A stretch of DNA of 64,000 bases from Typha latifolia. Lineage: Eukaryota > Streptophyta > Magnoliopsida > Poales > Typhaceae. Below the pieces are notes generated by a model. The model saw only the letters and a list, made by a program, of their open reading frames with translations, had not been told where the DNA came from and searched no databases. Location of the stretch: the NCBI GenBank assembly GCA_019914945.1, contig CM034102.1, positions 15,737,501-15,801,500 on the forward strand, in the 5' to 3' direction. Shown piece after piece: positions 1 through 10,428 of this stretch (position 1 is the first letter of the stretch; each line of letters starts with the position of its first letter). The position numbers and the translations under genes are program-made.

Positions 1-13
1 ATTAGTAGAAAGG

Positions 14-393
14 ATGAAGACAGAAGTAGATCAAAAGAAAATAATGGCGGAATCCATCTCAACTGCTTATCGTTGTTGCTTGCCCATGGCTACTATTCCT
101 CCAGAAAAAGAGATTAATGGAAATGGAATTACTGTACACGTCTCTCTCTCTCTCTCTCTCATTGCACTATATATGTATTGGTTGATTCTAACGTGCAGAT
201 CAAAGACAAGAAATCATCTGGCCCAGATAAAGGAACTCAAAATGATAGCAGCAGCAACAACAATAACAATAACGATAACAACATCAAATTCCCGACAAAT
301 TCAGCAGTGCCTACTGCGCCACCTCCAAATGAAGGACCGCCACCCCAGCACAACTGGGAACCATCTCAATCAGAGAAGGGAAATTTAGAGTGA
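14..393 (+). CDS. Candidate small peptide gene 1 (two exons, proline-rich QHN motif)
   Basis: Two exons, 14-133 and 199-393, joined in phase 0 across a 65-base CT-rich intron (donor gtacac, acceptor acgtgcag), give 104 residues. Exon 2 encodes a polar Ser/Asn/Asp-rich stretch, then the motif APPPNEGPPPQHN, then a short acidic tail. Proline-rich segments ending in HN occur at the mature ends of several plant peptide hormone families (CLE, IDA, RGF/GLV), but no family consensus fits fully. No hydrophobic signal peptide is visible, although the 5' end may extend beyond the window. A methionine at 44 could also be the start. Gene structure and motif resemble the gene at 2378-2825, so the two are probably tandem paralogues. 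Function unknown; a non-coding transcript cannot be excluded. Confidence 0.45.
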
Positions 394-666
394 TTACTTA
401 CGATAACAACATGACAAACTCTCCGAGAGAAGAAGATGTGATCAATGAAGATAAAGAAAGAAAGAAAGAAAAAATTTACTAGAGTGGTTTTTCCTTTTTA
501 TAGTTATAGTTGTTGTAATATTTGTTACCTATAAACACCTATGGTTAAGTGTCCTTTTAGTACCTCTTTTGTATTATTTTACTGTCCAGTGTCCATATAT
601 AAACAGCACATGCATGCGAAGTCCACGTTGACCGAGTGCTCATAACACAGTGGGTGATCGAGTTGT

Positions 667-735
667 CCGAGTTTTCCACAAGGAAAAACGAGAATGGCTG
701 CGTTGACTGAGTTTTCCACAAGGAAAAAAGAGAAC
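667..735. repeat. Two tandem 40-bp repeat units
   Basis: The 20-base string GAGTTTTCCACAAGGAAAAA occurs at 669-688 and again at 709-728, 40 bp apart, with similar flanks (gttgac-c/t-gag upstream, gagaa downstream). Each unit contains a small inverted repeat, TTTTCC-acaa-GGAAAA, so each could form a hairpin. Purpose unknown. Confidence 0.8.
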
Positions 736-2178
736 CACAACTAAGTAAATTCAACTACGGCTCTTCCTCTATGATCTTCCATTAGAATAAGTAAAAGAAT
801 GAGGTTAAAGTATGTAGATCTTAAAACTCTACTCAAAATCCATATCCACCTCGTCCATAATTCTGTGATTAAGGATCGATATATTACATATTTACGTATT
901 CTTTGACTTTCTTCCTCTTGACTGTAATTTTAATCTCAAGGAATATAATTGTCAAATTAAAAAGATTTATTTTTGGATAAAATTAAAAGATTTAACTTTG
1001 ACATAACCATTCGACATATTATAATAAGATATTAATTATTCCACCACTAATTAGAGGTCAGTTGCATGCCTGGGTGGCTTTAGAACCTCCAAGATTTTCG
1101 GAGAAGGAAAATTAGTCCAACAATAATTCTCTAAAAATTGTGATTTTTCTTACAATAAGGATATCTTTTTTCTCTAGTCATATTAAAATAGTGGGGCAGG
1201 ATTCATCCTGCACATCTTACTGGTTCCCTAATTAGCATGGGCAGTCGGCGTGGCATCTAACCACCACTCTATTCTGGTTGCTCAGGCGATCAACCTCCGG
1301 GAGGCCCTCCTCTACATTCGTCTGTATAGACTTGATTCATTGATGCTCGCCAACATTTTGAATTAACGGTCACCATCCGGCTCCTTATGCCATTACTGGG
1401 ATCATTGATGATTGTGTGTATTTTTTATTTTCTTTATATTTACCACGAGACTAATCAGTTGATTGATTGACTCACAAACTACTCTAGAAATACGACTCTT
1501 AGTTCCATATGTGAGGGATCATTCTCCTCCACCCTGATGCCTCTTTCGATTACTGACGTCAGCGACAGTTGTTGTAATTAGGGAAGCTAATTAATCTAAT
1601 TCCTTCTTTAAAAAAAAAACATATCTATTACTTGACTCTTATGTTTTGCTTCTAATATATATATAACACTCTCAATTAATTTTACCCTAACGCACCTATC
1701 CAATAGTGACATCTCTTTACTTTTAAAATAAAATATAAAAATGCCTATAACACCTTTGATTAAACGTCCGTTTTTATTTTCTACCTTCATGCTCATGGAT
1801 ATTAAGGTCTTACGCATCGGAATATTTCCATTTAGAAAATTAATGTCAAAATATTTTAGGCATTAGAAGTAAAATACAAAGAGGAATCGAAGGATAAATA
1901 TCTATATATTAAAATTTAAATGGTAATAAAAATAAAATATGGCTGTTTTTCGAAATTATTTTTTAATAATTATCTTCTATCAGCAGCCTGAATATTTGAC
2001 CTAGTCATATGCTTCTCCAGATTTGGCATGGTAGTCGAGCTGAAAAGTTCGATGGCTAAGGTGGTTGACGTAGTAAGTAGTAACGGAGCCCATGGGAAAG
2101 CACGAGTTGACTTGGAAAAAAAGTCATGGTACGACCCAAGACTTGCATGTACATTTGACTAGAAATTAAGGACAATAT

Positions 2179-2232
2179 GGGATTGGGATTGGGATTGGGA
2201 TTGGGATTGGGATTGGGATTGGGATTGGGATT
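2179..2232. repeat. (GGGATT)9 hexamer array
   Basis: Nine uninterrupted copies of GGGATT lie about 90 bp upstream of the TATA box of the next gene. The unit is not the plant telomere repeat (TTTAGGG). G-runs every six bases could allow a G-quadruplex, which is inference. Confidence 0.95.
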
Positions 2233-2320
2233 GGTGCCAAATTAAGCAGACGGTCATATGAATTAGATATGACCCACAGATTTGATCGAGTCAAACGAAT
2301 AAGATATATTAATTACTCCT

Positions 2321-2329
2321 CTATAAATA
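2321..2329 (+). promoter_or_regulatory. TATA box of candidate peptide gene 2
   Basis: CTATAAATA lies 49 bp upstream of the ATG at 2378, followed by a purine-rich leader. Position and sequence fit a plant core promoter. Confidence 0.6.
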
Positions 2330-2377
2330 ACGAGTAGGAGGCAGAAAGAGAGAGTGAGAAAGCAATTAAGAAAAGAA

Positions 2378-2547
2378 ATGGAGAAAGCCTCCCAAGCCAA
2401 AGAACTGGTTTCCCTTCGCTCTTCTCTGCTGCAGTTCGTAGCAAGAGCTTGGGGCATGCAGAGATTTTTCAGCTATCCCAAGAGTACTACTTCCCCAACT
2501 ACTGCTCAAGAAGTAAAGAATGCAACGAGAACAATCGTACGTAAACA

Positions 2548-2642
<95 letters not shown>

Positions 2643-2825
2643 CATGAACATATGTAGAGTTGTGGTAATATTATTGCTATGTTGGTAGGTCGTCTCACTT
2701 CATTAATTGACCAATTTTGTGTGTTGTATAACATGCAGGAAGGTGTTTCAACCGTCCACTGGAGGAGTAGGTCAAATACGCCAGTGCGTCCAGCTCCAAA
2801 AGGAGGAAGTGGCCAGCACAACTGA
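2378..2825 (+). CDS. Candidate small peptide gene 2 (two exons, C-terminal GGSGQHN)
   Basis: Exons 2378-2536 and 2739-2825 join in phase 0 (donor ATC/gtacgt, acceptor acatgcag) to give 81 residues. The C-terminus reads NTPVRPAPKGGSGQHN and ends exactly at the HN, as in many plant peptide hormone precursors (IDA, RGF/GLV and CLE end in HN or HH). The N-terminal half (MEKASQAKELVSLRSSLLQF) is weakly amphipathic rather than a clear signal peptide. I chose the ATG at 2378; an upstream in-frame GTG at 2354 is not a likely plant start. A TATA box lies 49 bp upstream. The intron carries a long (CT)n(CA)n microsatellite. Intron phase, donor gtac and QHN ending match the gene at 14-393. Receptor and role are unknown. 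Confidence 0.5.
2551..2638. repeat. (CT)n(CA)n compound microsatellite
   Basis: About 27 CT units (2551-2605) run into about 17 CA units, inside the intron of candidate peptide gene 2. It creates artificial Ser-Leu and Thr-His ORFs on the plus strand and Arg-Glu/Val-Cys ORFs on the minus strand. Confidence 0.97.
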
Positions 2826-5484
2826 GACCACAATGAATTCTTCAATTTTAATTTACACTTTACTGCAAGTCTACCTGCAAGGAGTAGTACTTAATTCCTT
2901 GTCTTTAGATAAGTGTTGTTAGAGAGAGAGAAAGTGAAAGTGAGAATTACTTCTTACTGTCCACGATGTATTTCTCATGTTGCTATATCTCAATTATTAA
3001 ATTTCGCCTCTTGCTCATCAAGCTTATAAACAACACAAATGCACAGCGATTTCCGAGAGAGAGAGAGAGAGAGAGAGTGGGGTTTGTAAGATCTAAAAAA
3101 ATGACGAAGAAGGAGGAGGAAAGAAAATTGTTATACCAACAATAATTCGAATATTTTTCTCCTCCTTTGGATTATAAATCAAGCAAAAAGACTTACAATG
3201 CTCCAACTTGCCACATGATAACGTTCCTATGGAATCTTTTTTTCTCTAAAATTACCATGCAGGAGGCCCTAAAGCTTTTAATACTCCCAGTTGATCCTTA
3301 TTTGAGCTTATTAAAACAGAGATAAAGAAAAAGAGAGAGCGCAGTAAGAAAAGGGATGTTTCCTATGAAAAAATGAGTTAATATTTACAGAGTAGTTCAA
3401 ATTTTTATTAGTACGTTAACTCTTTTACCCCTGAGTCATCGCTTTGGTTGTTTCTCTTCTTAGATGAGTTATTAAAAGGTGAAAGAGTCATTATAAAAAA
3501 TAGATTTTAATTTGTTTGCATATAGTAAAAACTGTTCTCTAAATATCAATTCCTATATTAAAATAATAAAAACTTCCTTTCATCCAAAACCCACATAGAA
3601 ATTCTTTTCTATCCCTCTTAATTTATCCTAAGAAAATCCTGTCAGAATTTGGGCTATCCAAACAGGCACTTAGGCTTATGCCGAAGGAACGACCATTGAT
3701 GCAGTCTTTTACAGCTTCACTTTCATATTACCTTTGTTATGCATAATTATATATAGGATATGCATTATTTGAGATTAAAATAAATGATACAGAGCTTCCA
3801 ATAATGTTCAAAATTCGAATCTGATAGTCTTCAAATTGACTACAATATTTAAAATTTAAACATCCTCTTCCCCTCTCAGTTTGTCGTTGATGACATAATT
3901 ATCACACCTGCTCCCATTGTTTGAACACATCACGGTTTTATACTTAGTCTGCCCTCTTTTGCAAAAACCAGCTACTGATGTCAGGATTTTGCAAGATCGT
4001 GTTATAATCAGCAAAGTCAACACTTGTTGAGGTCATCAGAACACTTGTACATATTTCAAATTTCTTACAACAGCAACACAATAAAGAATTATTTAAGGGG
4101 GAAAAAAATAATAAGATGGGCATGAAGCTCTGAAGCTAAGGAGCATAATGCACTGCAAAAGCCTATGTAACTTGGAATACCAAAATATCTCTCATTAGAA
4201 GAAAAAAAAAACCTCATTTCTGAAAACTAGCAATCATGAATCTTGCCAAGACGATAAAACTGCAGCTAATTCAATATATATGATGTAAGTAATAACAACT
4301 CTTTCAGACATAGTTTCACTCAGGAGAAATTTTCCTCACAGAGGAACTTTGATAGCTATATGAAGCAAGTTAGGAGTCAAAGGAAGCTAAACAAGAACAA
4401 GTGGGATCTACAAACAAATGGTTGACTTTGAAAGTTGATAATGAGAGGCGCCTTATTGCTCCCTATGGCGATGAGCAGGCACTAGGGCTAGAGCTAACAA
4501 GACTCACAGATCTCCCAAATTAAGTTGGTGCCACATGTTCTTGACCATAGATTACTCCAGTCTACACTACACTCTGTTCATATACAAAATATCTCCTAGA
4601 ATCTAAATTAATCCATTACAAAGCAAGTTTGCAACAGCGCATAAAGAAGTAAACAAAGTTCCAATGTTACTGCCTTTTAACTGATCAATATTGGTGTAAG
4701 AACTAAGAGGACACTTCAAAAGACAACATTGGATCACCTATTTGTGGTCACCATACAGTGTTGGTGGTCAGCTTGTACAAGAAACCACAAACTCACACAA
4801 ACATATTGTTGGATCACCTGACTAAGAATTCCTCATTGCTTTTGTTTTCACTTTGAACATGCAAAATGATCTCAACTATGGAACAACCAGACTCTTGTGT
4901 GTTAGAATCACAAAACTTGAAAGCAGAAGCATTTAAGATCCTCCAATACAAGATCTCAAGCAGCAAATAGTTATAACTGAGTACCTATAGGAGCCAGATA
5001 CAATAACAAATCCCACCAAATATGCCAACATCTTAGTGCAACAAAAGGACCACAGGAGTGCCCATTCATTGTCACAACTCTTTTACCTCAAAAGGTCTAT
5101 TCCATAGTCAATACTACTTTTGATTGAGTCATTGCATGGTAAAATTGTTAAGAGTGGATAATTCCATTCAACTACTTCCTTTGACCTCCAGAGATCTACA
5201 GAAAGCTATTTTTAATCGTCATTACAGGCTAAAAATGTTGACAATTGTATCTTTCAACTCTCCTTTGCACTAATTTATTCGAGCATTTCTAAAACAGGAA
5301 CTTGTTCATGATAGAGAGACACAACAGAAGTTGCCAATGGAAAGAACCATTACCAAAGAAACAAGACCACAGACTAAATGGCATATCTAGGCTACTCACG
5401 ACATTAGTTTGAGGGCTGTGACCAGTTGAAGTGAATGCTTTGCCTCTGATGCTGAAAATTTTGTCATAAGGTCATGCCTTGAGT
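2826..5484. other. Intergenic, no gene recognised
   Basis: AT-rich sequence with a short (GA)n tract near 3055-3077. I saw no convincing exons, repeats or RNA genes. The part adjoining 5484 probably holds the 3' UTR of the minus-strand gene. Confidence 0.5.
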
Positions 5485-6804
5485 TCAGACTGAACGTTTT
5501 TGTCGATGTGAGGCTAGAAAGTTTAGTGCCCACCTAGCAAAGTGGGTAATGCTAAACATCACCCCAAAAAATGCACGTCCCTTCATAATCCCCTCCCGCA
5601 AGTTCCTTGCTGTTCTAGCTAGTTTCGGCCCTTCTATCTCGTTCCTCGGGATTTCTTTCCCCTGCACCGATACTAATAAAGTGAAGGAGTGATTCCAACC
5701 ATCGGGCTGCTGCTACAAATCTAGCCAATTGACTACAAGAACAATAACTAACCCATTGGCCCCATAGTAGTGAGACGACGCAGTCTGTCCTCAGCTACAC
5801 GAACAACTCGAGTGGAGCTTCTAACACCTTGTGTTATCTCTTGGCTACAGAAGAAAGCAAAAGGATCACTACAGGACTTTACAACCAGGATAAACAACTT
5901 TAGGAAACAAAATCGATGCAAAAGGGCATTCACCTTAACTCGGAGGTTTCTAAAAAGAGATCAGTACCATATGTCAAAATGCAAGAATGAAAGAAACATG
6001 AACATACGACCAAAGACGGTTAATATGTTTATTCAGGAACAAGTATTAATGTCTCACCCCAGGTCACTGAGTTCCATCGTTAAGTCGCTAATCTCCATTC
6101 CAGAAAGCCTAACTGCAGCCATAGTATCTGGAAGCTCTTCCGCTGTGACATCCAACAGCTTCTCAAGTGACTCCGCCGCCTTTTTAAAAGCCTACATTTT
6201 TTTTTTCCAGAACAGGGATTACAAACTACTATCACTCAAACCTCACTGAGCACAACAAATCAAGTTTAATCACGAAAAATAAAAATAAAACAATAACAGA
6301 CCAAAATGGTGGGAATTGCAGAGAAGAAAAGCCATGACGCAGATATTGCAACCTGAAACATTAGACAACGGTAGGAGGAGACCAAGAAATTCTGAGGCTA
6401 TTTGCTTCAAAACTTAAATAAAAAATGCAGCTTTTATAAAAAGAATGTATCAATCATACCGCGCAGGCAGTCACGTTGAGGAAAAAGATGTGCTTGCGGC
6501 CGAGATTCCACTGCGTCAGCTCAACAGAGGTCGGAGATCCCACGGAAGACGTGAGATCAGAGGTGGAATTGGAGGAGGAAGCGGAAAGGGGAGAAGGAAA
6601 AGCCAGTGAGGAGAAGGCGAGTGTGGGTTCGAGCCCGCGGTTACTAGCTACAGCCTCCGCTATAATTCTTCGAGGGTTATTGAATTGGGTGGATTTAAGA
6701 AGAATTAGAGAATGGCAAGAAGTGGAGGTAGAGGAGGAGAAGGGGAAAGTACAAAGACGAGAAGAAGGGGCGTGGAATTTGGCGGAGGGAGGAAGAAGGG
6801 ACAT
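5485..6804 (-). CDS. Plastid-type membrane protein of unknown function, five exons
   Basis: Minus-strand exons 6460-6804, 6302-6352, 6058-6191, 5753-5844 and 5485-5672 join in consistent phase to give 269 residues. The N-terminus is rich in Ser, Ala and Pro with few acidic residues, as in a chloroplast transit peptide. Exon 2 encodes a hydrophobic segment (VAISASWLFFSAIPTIL). Exons 3-5 carry a conserved amphipathic region including LPDTMAAVRLSGMEISDLTM and EITQGVRSSTRVVRVAEDRL, then a C-terminal part with LREGIMKGRAFFGVMF. I recognise this as a family found across land plants, usually annotated as an uncharacterised transmembrane protein with DUF948-like helices; its biochemical role is unknown to me. 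The ATG at 6804 is the first in-frame one. Exon 2 is only 51 bp and easily missed. Confidence 0.8.
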
Positions 6805-8172
6805 GGCTGCGCTGCTGAGGAGCGATACCAACGAGGTCTCTTCCTAATTCATATCACGAAAACTGCCATTTTTTTTTTTAATCAAGAACTGTCACTCCGT
6901 ATCCAGAAGACTAGGACTCTAGATTGGATACTTGGATCCAAATCGGAAACCTTAACCCAGACTCCTTTTTGGGCTTCTTCACTGCCTGAAAGTTTTGGGC
7001 CTCAACTGGGCTTACCGGCCCAGAAACTTTGCAAGCGTTATTAATTATTATTGTGCTTAATCTTAACACACTAGTCCCTCCAAAAAAAAAAAAAAAAAAA
7101 AAATTAAACCAATTATTTCTTTTTTTATGGCATTTTGATATTTCTTAACTATTTTATTCTCAACTTCTCTCCTTTCCTTTTCTTTAGAAAAATAAATAAG
7201 AAAATAGTCTTAGAGCAGCTAATATATGATCACTTGTCTGATCTCAGAATGTTTTCTTTTCCAGATGGAGCGAAGTTGTTAAGTTACCTTGTAATTATAC
7301 TTGCGTGGGGTTAAAAAATTGGGAGTTGTTGTGCTTTTGGAATATTTGACTGTAATAGTTCTCTGGTTGTTAGTACGAGTTAGATGTCGTGATTTGGTTC
7401 GCTGGTCTAAGAATCATTACTTGCTTGACTCTATTCTGTGGCCTCCACTTGTTTGGACAGAGTGGTTATGAATTTTTAGAGCAACTTTATAATAGGGTCA
7501 CCTTAGATGCTTGTTTTGATTAATCCATTTATTTCGTCATAATTTAGAACAATGCTCAAAGGTTGATAAAGAAACCAGTGATTGTTTTTGAGGTAGAAAA
7601 CAGTATAGGACATAATTTTTTTTAGGTAGTCCGGTGGTTGTGTAGTATTTTGTGAGCTTTCACAAAAGAAATATTTTATTTTTTTTAACAGATAAAAATT
7701 TTACTGATCGATAGCACTACATAGGTGAAGATATATGTTTCATTCTTTAGACCATTGAAGAATTTTGTTTCGTATTTATCTCCTGCTAAAATTTTGTTTG
7801 TATTCGATGTGTATTTAAACTCGCTTAAGATATGATTCGTATTCAATTAATATTTATATATTTTTTTATTAAAATATAATTTTAAAATTTACTATTTATT
7901 CAAATTTTGTATTTGAATATATATCTAGAGCAAAAATATAAATACTTATATGGGTCTAGATTCATATTCGATCCATTTTCTCCCGCCTAGCTGAGAAGCA
8001 TAGATGCTAGGTAAGGATGCAAGCTAGCTAAGCCTGAGCTAGTCGGCTTTAGTTTAGACTTAGCTTGAAATTAATTTTGAGCCTAGTTTAATATTTAGTC
8101 TTCACATAGCTCAAAAGAGCTAGCCCCAGTTGAGCTCAAGCCTAATTCGAGGAGGCGGCGGCAACTATAGCG
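6805..8172. other. Intergenic, AT-rich, with homopolymer run
   Basis: The 5' flank of the minus-strand gene, an A-run at about 7083-7102, then AT-rich sequence. The part near 7990-8160 repeats words such as agcctgagct and agctcaag and is probably related to the transposon remnant that follows. No gene seen. Confidence 0.45.
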
Positions 8173-8682
8173 CAGGGGTGTAAATGAGCCCATCTAACCG
8201 AGCCTAAGCGAGCCGACTTCACAATTTCAAGCCAATAATAAGCAATTTCAATCTTAAACAATTCAAGCCAAAATTTGAGTTAGCCCTAATCAATCAAATT
8301 AAATTAAGCTTAATTTAGGCTTGAATCAAGCTAAAATAAAACCTAATTCAAAAATATAAACTAATAAAATTAAAATTAAAACTAAAATTTATAAAATTAG
8401 AGCAAGTAATAATTCACTAAAGTAAATCTTAGAATATAATAGAATTATAATATAGTATAAAAAAACATTACTAATATTATATATATTATAATTATTTTGA
8501 GTCTTATCGAACTTATTTGGTCGAGTCGACTCATAATCAAGCTTAGCTCGAAATTATTTTCAAACTTATTTCAAAGATCAAGTCCAGCTCTAACTCATTT
8601 TCCAAGCCAAGCTTAATTGAGCCTTATCTAGCCAAGCTCGAGACCTTTAGCCGACTTGATTATTTTGACATCGCTACTTCTA
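8173..8682. mobile_element. hAT-like non-autonomous element remnant
   Basis: The left end begins CAGGGGTGTAAATGAGCC, a terminus typical of plant hAT-derived elements. The right part, read on the other strand, also has repeated GAGCTTGG/GCTCGAG words before a degraded end near 8682. The interior is AT-rich and non-coding. No clean 8-bp target-site duplication was found, so the boundaries are approximate. Confidence 0.4.
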
Positions 8683-8810
8683 GGGGAAAGCACACGTAGC
8701 CTCACCTTCGTCGCCACCATAACCAAAGCCCTCTTCGCCATCTACAACAGCCCTGGAGGGGCGTCTCTAGTGGTGCTCTTACCATCATCTATGGCATCCG
8801 ATTAGGTCTT

Positions 8811-9293
8811 GTGTACATGGTGATGCTCGCCGTCATGTCCTTCAATGAAGAGCATGCTCAAGAGGTGGGCCATGCACGACCCAGTACTAGTGATGAAGAG
8901 GCTAATAATAAAAGTACCTCCAAAGAGGCTTACAGCAAATGGGACCAGGTGATAGTGGAGTCTGATGCTTCCACTCTGATCAGGATATCCCAAGGGAGAG
9001 ACAGCAGCCCTTAGCGGCTAAGAAGGATAATACAAGAGTGTTGCTTGATGTTGATGTCCTTCAGAAAAATCAAAATTTTGCACATATATAGAGAAGCAAA
9101 TAGGGCAGCAGATTGGCTGGCTAAGCTAGGTAAGAAAATCGCTACTGGATCTATTTGGGGTAGCTCAGATAGAATACCTTTGGATCTATAGTCGCTTTTT
9201 GTACAAGATAGGTTGTTGGGCACCGAATATGGCCTAGATGTAAACATTAGCTGAAGTTTCAGCTCATTATCAATAAAAAAAAAACAAATAAAA
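8811..9293 (+). pseudogene. LINE 3' fragment: RNase H remnant with poly(A) tail
   Basis: A first frame reads KWDQVIVESDASTLIRISQG, like the middle of a plant LINE RNase H domain. A second frame reads KIKILHIYREANRAADWLAK and stops at 9191, which is the usual C-terminus of that domain (HV-RE-N-AADWLAK). A frameshift separates them. About 80 bp later the sequence ends in an A-rich tail (about 9271-9293), typical of LINE integration. The 5' boundary is uncertain; the octamer AAAGCACA before 8696 and after the tail may be a short target-site duplication. Confidence 0.6.
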
Positions 9294-9474
9294 AAGCACA
9301 TCCGAAGACTAGATGGGCTTTTGGTTTGTGATAGGATGATGGCAGTGCCTTTGTGATTCTGACATACGAAATCAGTAGCTCTCAGTTTGATTTTAAAACC
9401 TCCAACAATTTTTATGGTTTTCCTCCGACGCATTGGAGTATCAGATTCCTTTTGGATACCAGCCTTGTCTTTTA

Positions 9475-10252
9475 GAGCATCTCCAATCATGACTCTATTT
9501 GGAGTATTTGGAGCCAAAAATGGAGCAAGAGCCCGGTGCACTCCAACGCACTGGGCTCCATATTTATTAAAATAATAATATAATATATATTATTATATTA
9601 GCTATTTTAAATTACTTAATAGGTCATCTTAGTGTTATTATTTTTTAATAAAAAATATGATTGAAAACTCTCATCGAAATTACTATTTTTTTAATTAAAC
9701 GCATCGAAATTATATTATAGGAAGTAAACATTGAAATAAGCATTATATGTTATTAACTAAAAATATCAAAATTATATTACATAAAATAAGTATAGCAAAG
9801 ACACGAAAATAAAGAAATATAAATTTTAATATAATTTTTATTTGATGTATTTTATGTTTGATGTATTTCATATCTAATATATTTTAATATTTAATATTTA
9901 CAATTGGAATAATTTTAAGTAATTATATTTTAGGACACATAATTTATTAGACTCATTTTTTATAAATAATAAAAAATTAAAAATTTAAATTAATTCAAAA
10001 TTAATTTAATATTAGACTCATTTTAAAGGTCTTGATGAGACCTTTTCAAATGGTATTATTTTTTAAAAAAATTGAAAGTAAAACTAATTATATACTCAGT
10101 TTAACTAACTAAATTATTTAATAAAAGATATATATATAATTAAAATTATTAAATATAATAATTATTGAATAATTTTAGTATTTTCAAAAAGCTAAAATAT
10201 AAATAGAGCAGAGACCCAGTGTTGCAGCTTTGGAGCCCTGTTAAAGTTGCTC
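9475..10252. mobile_element. PIF/Harbinger-like element (778 bp)
   Basis: The left end, GAGCATCTCCAA, preceded by TTA, faces a right end AAAGTTGCTC followed by TTA. The GAGCA...TGCTC termini with a TTA duplication match the PIF/Harbinger superfamily. The interior is extremely AT-rich with no ORF, so it is non-autonomous. Subterminal words (ctctatttggag and ctccaaag) are partly inverted. The element lies just upstream of the BAHD gene. Confidence 0.55.
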
Positions 10253-10428
10253 TTAAAGTCATAATAATATTTGACTTTTTGGGTTAATTCCAAAGGTAAA
10301 AAAATGACCTCCTACTTCTCTTTTTCCGATTAAAACAAAGAAAGAAATGATATTTTACTTTGATCCTTCTCTTTAAATTATCGATACCTTCCTCTCTTAT
10401 CCTTCAAGCTGCGTCCACTAAGCCCAGA

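Larger units (their letters stand above)
394..2310. other. Intergenic, AT-rich
   Basis: No gene is supported here. It holds a short direct repeat near 667-735, a hexamer array at 2179-2232, and scattered TTGAC (W-box-like) sites near 2050-2160 upstream of the next small gene. Confidence 0.6.

Noticed and set aside
2179..2232. Interstitial telomere repeat
   Set aside because: GGGATT is not TTTAGGG or a permutation of a known plant telomere unit.
2354..2845. Overlapping ORFs on both strands rich in Ser-Leu, Thr-His, Arg-Glu and Val-Cys
   Set aside because: They are produced by reading through the (CT)n(CA)n tract in an intron; only the spliced plus-strand frame makes sense.
5770..6249. 159-residue plus-strand ORF
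   Set aside because: It is the complement of real minus-strand exons with conserved protein sequence.
6476..7044. Plus-strand Glu/Arg-rich ORFs
   Set aside because: They lie opposite exon 1 of the plastid membrane protein.
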